DNA from: Saccharibacillus qingshengii
GTDB lineage: Bacteria > Bacillota > Bacilli > Paenibacillales > Paenibacillaceae
DNA length: 64,000 nt
Assembly (NCBI RefSeq): GCF_013185195.1
Contig: NZ_JAAZWC010000009.1
Span: forward strand, 62,001 to 126,000
Direction of reading: 5' to 3'
Within the stretch, counting starts at the first letter, position 1. Every line of letters begins with the position of its first letter. A model generated the notes under the pieces. The model did no database searches, was not told the DNA's origin, and saw only the letters and a program-made list of their open reading frames with translations. The translations under genes were made by a program, and so were the position numbers. This document shows, one piece after another, positions 59,792-64,000 of the stretch.

Positions 59792-61636
59792 GTGAATGCT
59801 AATCAAACGAAGATCCCCAAGCGGATATCGTCGGCGCTGGTGAACTCGCTGAGCGCCGGCGTCGTGCCGCGGATCGGACTTGAATATATAGCGGTGGGGC
59901 GGAAGCTCGAGATCGAATCGGTGCTTCGGGAGCTTGGGAACGTCGCGGAAGGCGGAGCGGCGTTCAAGCTGATTACGGGCCGTTACGGCAGCGGCAAAAG
60001 CTTTTTGATCCAGATTCTGCGCAACTATGCGATGGATCGCGACTTCGTCGTGGCCGATGCGGATCTGTCCCCGGAACGCCGGTTGGTCGGCACCAAAGGG
60101 CAGGGACTCGGGACGTACCGCGAGCTGATGACGCATCTGTCGACGCGTACGCGGCCCGATGGCGGAGCGCTGGAAGCCGTGCTGCAAAAGTGGTTCGCTT
60201 CGCTCCAGCAGCAGGCGATGGCGGAACTTTCACTGCGGCCGGACGATGAGAAATTGCAGGTGGAAGTGGAGCGGCGCATCTTCGAAGTGACGGGCAATAT
60301 GGAGCATATGGTACACGGCTTCGACTTCGCGCGCGTGCTGTCGGCGTATTGGAACGGCTACAAGATGTCCGACGACGAACTGAAGCAGAATGCGCTGCGC
60401 TGGCTTCGGGGCGAGTTCCCGACCAAGACGGAAGCGCGCAAATGCCTGGGAGTCGGCGTCATCATCGACGACGACAACTGGTACGACTATATGAAGCTGT
60501 GGGCGGAATTCATGGCGAAGATCGGGTACAAAGGGCTGCTGCTGTTTATCGACGAAGGCGTCAATCTGTACAAGATCACGAATACCGTATCCCGGCAGAG
60601 CAACTACGAGAAGCTGCTGACGATCTTCAACGATACGATGCAGGGCAAAGCGCAGCATCTCGGAATCTTCCTCGGCGGCACGCCGCAGTTCGTGGAAGAC
60701 CAGCGCCGCGGGCTGTTCAGCTACGACGCGCTGCGTTCGCGGCTCGTCGCGGGCCGCTTCGGCGAAGGGGCGGGCATGCTGCATTACGCCGGCCCGATCC
60801 TGCGGCTGGAGATGCTCTCGCACGCGGAGATTCTCGTGCTGCTGGAGAAGCTGCGCGATCTGCACTCTTCGCATTACGGCTACGCGGCGGCGCTCGATCA
60901 GAAGCAGCTGACCCGGTTCATGGAGTCGGAGCTCGGCCGGATGGGCGCGGATGCGCTGCTGACGACCCGCGAAGTCGTGCGCGACTTCATGGATCTGCTC
61001 AATACGCTGCACCAATATCCGGACCGCAGCTTCGACGAGCTGCTGCCGGACGTCCTGGGCCGCGCGCCGCAGATCGGCGGGTTGTCGCTTGGCGGACCGG
61101 GCAGCCCCGCTCTTGGCGTATCGGGTGCTCCGGGCGGAACCGGCACGGATGCCCCGCGCGGAAACATCGGACCGAGCCGCAGCGATTCGGGACCGACGGC
61201 TCCAGGCTCCGATTCCGGCATGCGTGCATCCGGCGCGGGCGGAAGCGAATCTTCGGAGCATCCGGCCCGCCGTAGGAGCTTGGCGGATGCCGGGCGACCG
61301 CAGTCCGGCGGAGATCTCTTCTCTTCGGCCGGCTCGGCGGCATCCACACCGGAACCGGAATTCTCTGCCAAGCCGCGTCCGCGCGGAAGCGGCTTCCAGA
61401 GCGGAGAAAATGTCGACGGGCTGCGGGCTGCGGCTTTTGATCCGTACAGCGGTGCCTCGTACGAAGCGGCGGGCCAGGCGTTCCGTGGCGGAGGCGTATC
61501 GGAAGCGCGTCCGGCCAGCGGTTTGACCGACTCCCGTTCCGAACGTTCGCCGGAATCGCCGGAAGACACGCTTCCGGGCAGCGCCGCAGCGGGTGAAGAA
61601 GGGCCGGACGATATTCTCGCGGAGCTTGACCTGTGA
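59792..61636 (+). CDS. BrxC/BrxD-family P-loop ATPase
   Basis: 614 residues from GTG 59792 (GGAGGTG upstream). Walker A GRYGSGKS near residue 63, Walker B LLLFIDEG near 250, and the family pattern SALVNSLSAGVVPRIGLEYI / GGTPQFVEDQRRGLFSYDAL match the BREX BrxC/BrxD group. The last ~180 residues are low-complexity Gly/Ser/Pro/Ala. BrxD-like ATPases pair with Lhr-like helicases in some BREX types, but no methyltransferase, PglZ or BrxA/B is present here. The helicase start overlaps its stop (GTGA). Confidence 0.88.
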   Translation: MNANQTKIPKRISSALVNSLSAGVVPRIGLEYIAVGRKLEIESVLRELGNVAEGGAAFKLITGRYGSGKSFLIQILRNYAMDRDFVVADADLSPERRLVGTKGQGLGTYRELMTHLSTRTRPDGGALEAVLQKWFASLQQQAMAELSLRPDDEKLQVEVERRIFEVTGNMEHMVHGFDFARVLSAYWNGYKMSDDELKQNALRWLRGEFPTKTEARKCLGVGVIIDDDNWYDYMKLWAEFMAKIGYKGLLLFIDEGVNLYKITNTVSRQSNYEKLLTIFNDTMQGKAQHLGIFLGGTPQFVEDQRRGLFSYDALRSRLVAGRFGEGAGMLHYAGPILRLEMLSHAEILVLLEKLRDLHSSHYGYAAALDQKQLTRFMESELGRMGADALLTTREVVRDFMDLLNTLHQYPDRSFDELLPDVLGRAPQIGGLSLGGPGSPALGVSGAPGGTGTDAPRGNIGPSRSDSGPTAPGSDSGMRASGAGGSESSEHPARRRSLADAGRPQSGGDLFSSAGSAASTPEPEFSAKPRPRGSGFQSGENVDGLRAAAFDPYSGASYEAAGQAFRGGGVSEARPASGLTDSRSERSPESPEDTLPGSAAAGEEGPDDILAELDL

Positions 61637-63825
61637 GCGCGGAGCATCCGTTTTACCGGCTTGCCCCGTTTATTCAGGAATACATTTACCGCAGCGGCTG
61701 GGAAGAACTGCGCGAAGTACAGGTGGAAGCGAGCCGAGTGGTGCTCGATACGAACCATCATATGCTGATCGCTTCCGGGACGGCTTCGGGCAAGACCGAA
61801 GCCGCCTTTTTTCCGGCGCTGACGCTGCTTGAACAAGAACCTTCTTCTTCGGTCGGCATTCTGTACATCGGACCGCTCAAAGCGCTGATCAACGACCAAT
61901 TCCAGCGGCTTGAAGGGCTGATGCGCGATGCGCATATCCCGGTGTGGCATTGGCACGGCGACGTGCCGCAGTCCGAAAAGACCAAAGTCATGCGCCATCC
62001 GTCGGGTGTGCTCCAGATTACGCCCGAATCGCTGGAAGGGCTGCTGATGAACCGCCCCAACGCCATTCCGGCGCTGTTCGGCGACCTGCGGTTTATCGTC
62101 ATCGACGAAGTGCATGCCTTCATGGGCGCGGACCGCGGCTCCCAGGTGCTGAGCCAGCTCGAACGCCTGTCCCGCATGGCGGGCTGTTCGCCGCGCCGGA
62201 TCGGCTTGTCCGCGACGCTCGGCGATTACGAAGCCGTGAAGTCGTGGCTGGCCGGCGGCACGCGTATTCCGGTCGAGCTGGTCTCGCCGCCGGGCGGACG
62301 CAAGCTGCGGCTGTCGATCGAGAACTTCGCCATGCCGGATGCCCGCGACGAGCGGCAGAGCGAAGCGCTGGAGAATGCGAAGAAGTCGTACAACAACTTC
62401 ATTTACGACCATACCCATCTCAAAAAAGCGCTCATCTTCACCAACAGCCGCACCGTCGCCGAGACGACGATTCTGGAGATGCGCCGGATCGCCGAGCTGC
62501 GCCAGCAGCCCGATGTGTTCCACGTGCATCACGGCAGCATCTCTTCGATGCTGCGCGAAGAAGCCGAGACCGCCCTGCGAGAAGGTTACGGTCCGGCGGT
62601 TGCGGCGGCGACGCTGACGCTCGAACTCGGCATCGACCTCGGCAGCCTGGAGCGGGTGATGCAGCTCGGCGCACCGTATTCCTGCGCCAGCTTCGTCCAG
62701 CGGCTCGGCCGTTCGGGCCGGCGCGAAGGCGCGGTGGCGGAGATGATGTTCGTCTGCGCGGAAGAAGACGACGAGGAAGCGCAGCTTCCCGCCCGTATGC
62801 CGTGGACGCTGCTGCGGGCGATCGCGGTATGCGAGCTGTATGTCAAGGAGAAGTGGATCGAGCCGCAGACGGTTCGCCAGCTGCCGCTTGGCCTGCTGTA
62901 TCACCAGACGATGAGCGTGCTGCGCAGCTTTGGCGAAGCGGAAGCGGGCGAACTCGCCCGATCCGTGCTGACACTGCCTCCTTTTGCCAACTTCACGACG
63001 GATCAGTACCGCGAGCTGTTGGAGTATCTGCTTGCGACCGACCATATCGAGCAGACGGAAGACGGCATGCTGATCGTGGGACTGATGGGCGAGCGCGTAT
63101 CGGGCCATTACCGCTTCTATGCCGTATTTCAGGACGAAGAAGAGCATGCCGTTTACGACGGTTCGGAAGAGATCGGTTCGATCACGACCGTCCCGCCGGC
63201 CGGCTACTGCTTCTCGCTCGCCGGTCGGCTCTGGAAAGTCGAAGAAGTCGACAACCGACACAAAGCTGTCTACGTCAAACACGCCAAAGGCAAAGTCGAT
63301 ACGCTCTGGCTCGGAGCCGGCGGCGACATGCATACGCGGATCGTGCGCAAGATGCGGGATATTTTGCGGGAAAACACGCTCTACCCGTATCTGGCTCCCA
63401 ACGCGGCGGCCCGGCTCGAACGCGCTCGACGCCTGTCCCGCGAGACCGGCCTGACCGAACGACTCGTGCTGCCCGCGGGCGGCGACTCCATGTTCGTCAT
63501 GCCGTGGATCGGCAGCCGGGAATTCCGGACGCTGGAACGCCTGCTGAAGAACAATCTGTCGCAGCAGCTCTCGCTTCGTTCGATCGTCCCGATGGAGCCG
63601 CATTATATGGTCGTGGCCGGACGCACCGACGCGGACGAACTGCAGCAGCTGATCCTGTCCGAGAGCGAGCGCATGGAAGATTCGATCCAGATGCTCGACG
63701 AGTTCGAAGCGCCTTACCTCGGCAAGTACGACGAGTTCACGCCGCCGAATCTGATCCGTGCCGCTTTCGCGGCGGACGGACTGGATCTGGAAGGGTTAAG
63801 GCGGGGGCTGCGGGGCGTATTTTAA
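61633..63825 (+). CDS. Lhr-like superfamily II DEAD/DEAH helicase
   Basis: 730 residues from GTG 61633, overlapping the ATPase stop. Motif I ASGTASGKTEA near 47, motif II IDEVHAF near 156, motif III LSATLGD near 192, and motif VI QRLGRSGRR near 355. The C-terminal ~350 residues include a DUF1998-like or Lhr-type region. It should translocate on DNA or RNA using ATP. Operon position and partners suggest it acts with the BrxD-like ATPase and TerB-N/C protein. Confidence 0.88.
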   Translation: MSAEHPFYRLAPFIQEYIYRSGWEELREVQVEASRVVLDTNHHMLIASGTASGKTEAAFFPALTLLEQEPSSSVGILYIGPLKALINDQFQRLEGLMRDAHIPVWHWHGDVPQSEKTKVMRHPSGVLQITPESLEGLLMNRPNAIPALFGDLRFIVIDEVHAFMGADRGSQVLSQLERLSRMAGCSPRRIGLSATLGDYEAVKSWLAGGTRIPVELVSPPGGRKLRLSIENFAMPDARDERQSEALENAKKSYNNFIYDHTHLKKALIFTNSRTVAETTILEMRRIAELRQQPDVFHVHHGSISSMLREEAETALREGYGPAVAAATLTLELGIDLGSLERVMQLGAPYSCASFVQRLGRSGRREGAVAEMMFVCAEEDDEEAQLPARMPWTLLRAIAVCELYVKEKWIEPQTVRQLPLGLLYHQTMSVLRSFGEAEAGELARSVLTLPPFANFTTDQYRELLEYLLATDHIEQTEDGMLIVGLMGERVSGHYRFYAVFQDEEEHAVYDGSEEIGSITTVPPAGYCFSLAGRLWKVEEVDNRHKAVYVKHAKGKVDTLWLGAGGDMHTRIVRKMRDILRENTLYPYLAPNAAARLERARRLSRETGLTERLVLPAGGDSMFVMPWIGSREFRTLERLLKNNLSQQLSLRSIVPMEPHYMVVAGRTDADELQQLILSESERMEDSIQMLDEFEAPYLGKYDEFTPPNLIRAAFAADGLDLEGLRRGLRGVF

Positions 63826-63852
63826 ACGTTAAATCGCAGCGATATGATAGGT

Positions 63853-63898
63853 AAAAGAGTCTTTTCCGTATTCGTCAGATCACGGGAAGGCTCTTTTT
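63853..63898 (+). terminator. Intrinsic terminator after the helicase operon
   Basis: AAAGAGtCtTTTCCGT pairs with ACGGGAAgGcTCTTT and runs into T5. Confidence 0.75.
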
Positions 63899-63990
63899 GG
63901 CGTTAACTTGGGATGCAACTTTTAACGATGCCGAAACGTCGGAAAGAAAATGGGATATTTGGAAAAGAGAACCTCAGGGAGGGGATTATA

Positions 63991-64000
63991 TTGCCGAATA
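63991..64000 (+). CDS. Possible start of the next gene (TTG, cut by window end)
   Basis: GGGAGGGG lies about six bases before a TTG at 63991. Only three codons are visible, so the call rests on the ribosome-binding site alone. Confidence 0.3.

Noticed and set aside
55309-63825. A BREX locus
   Set aside because: Only BrxC/BrxD-like and Lhr-like genes are present; PglZ/PglX, BrxA and BrxB are absent, so the name is not justified.

Overview
The window reads as chromosomal DNA of a GC-rich Gram-positive Firmicute, most likely Paenibacillaceae (Paenibacillus or Saccharibacillus-like). Evidence: strong AGGAGG ribosome-binding sites, a T-box leader ahead of proS, a class D sortase, YesM-type sensor remains, carbohydrate ABC transporters, Gram-positive lipoproteins and class I c-di-GMP riboswitches. 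The genus is an inference from gene content.

Layout. (1) 1-19,307: a large membrane/cytoskeletal NTPase locus. A leftward operon of small membrane and zinc-ribbon proteins diverges from rightward genes for a secreted membrane-anchored vWA protein, a very large tubulin/FtsZ-like GTPase, a second tubulin-like protein that has lost the nucleotide-binding motifs, a polytopic vWA protein, a flavin disulfide reductase-like enzyme, a beta-rich protein, a zinc-ribbon TRAFAC-type GTPase and its GAP1-like partner with a long extracellular tail. This gene set matches the predicted FtsZ-like/vWA/GTPase membrane-remodelling system described from comparative genomics; its biochemistry is essentially unknown. 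(2) 19,400-22,933: an AT-richer, foreign-looking cluster of immunity-type genes, ending in Imm53, with duplications and decay but no intact toxin. (3) 23,022-27,471: a carbohydrate ABC importer whose neighbouring sensor kinase and an ECF sigma gene are both cut at one deletion scar. (4) 27,600-40,400: ordinary chromosomal genes: HxlR regulator with divergent arginase-like hydrolase, GGDEF/EAL protein, aldo/keto reductase, DUF2750 protein, FAD enzyme, ECF sigma/anti-sigma pair, PadR plus FtsW/RodA-like protein. (5) 40,641-48,700: SH3 lipoprotein, T-box-controlled proS and a cluster of five c-di-GMP-I riboswitches controlling a 56-residue Ala/Met-rich protein and two secreted transglutaminase-like proteins, with a class D sortase between. 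Two copies of a ~200-bp non-coding inverted-repeat element sit here, each inserted at an intrinsic terminator and flanked by a duplicate of the whole terminator hairpin. (6) 48,751-55,098: agr-like two-component system without agrBD, a serine beta-lactamase-like hydrolase, and an N-terminally truncated chemoreceptor. (7) 55,309-63,825: an overlapping operon of TerB-N/TerB-C protein, BrxC/BrxD-type P-loop ATPase and an Lhr-like superfamily II helicase, a probable DNA-processing/defence module.

The strongest leads are the two-tubulin NTPase locus, the hairpin-duplicating element (and its interruption of the proS T-box), and the tandem riboswitches controlling a tiny protein. The GGDEF protein at 29-31.7 kb could supply the c-di-GMP sensed at 44-47 kb, but nothing in the sequence ties the two together directly.
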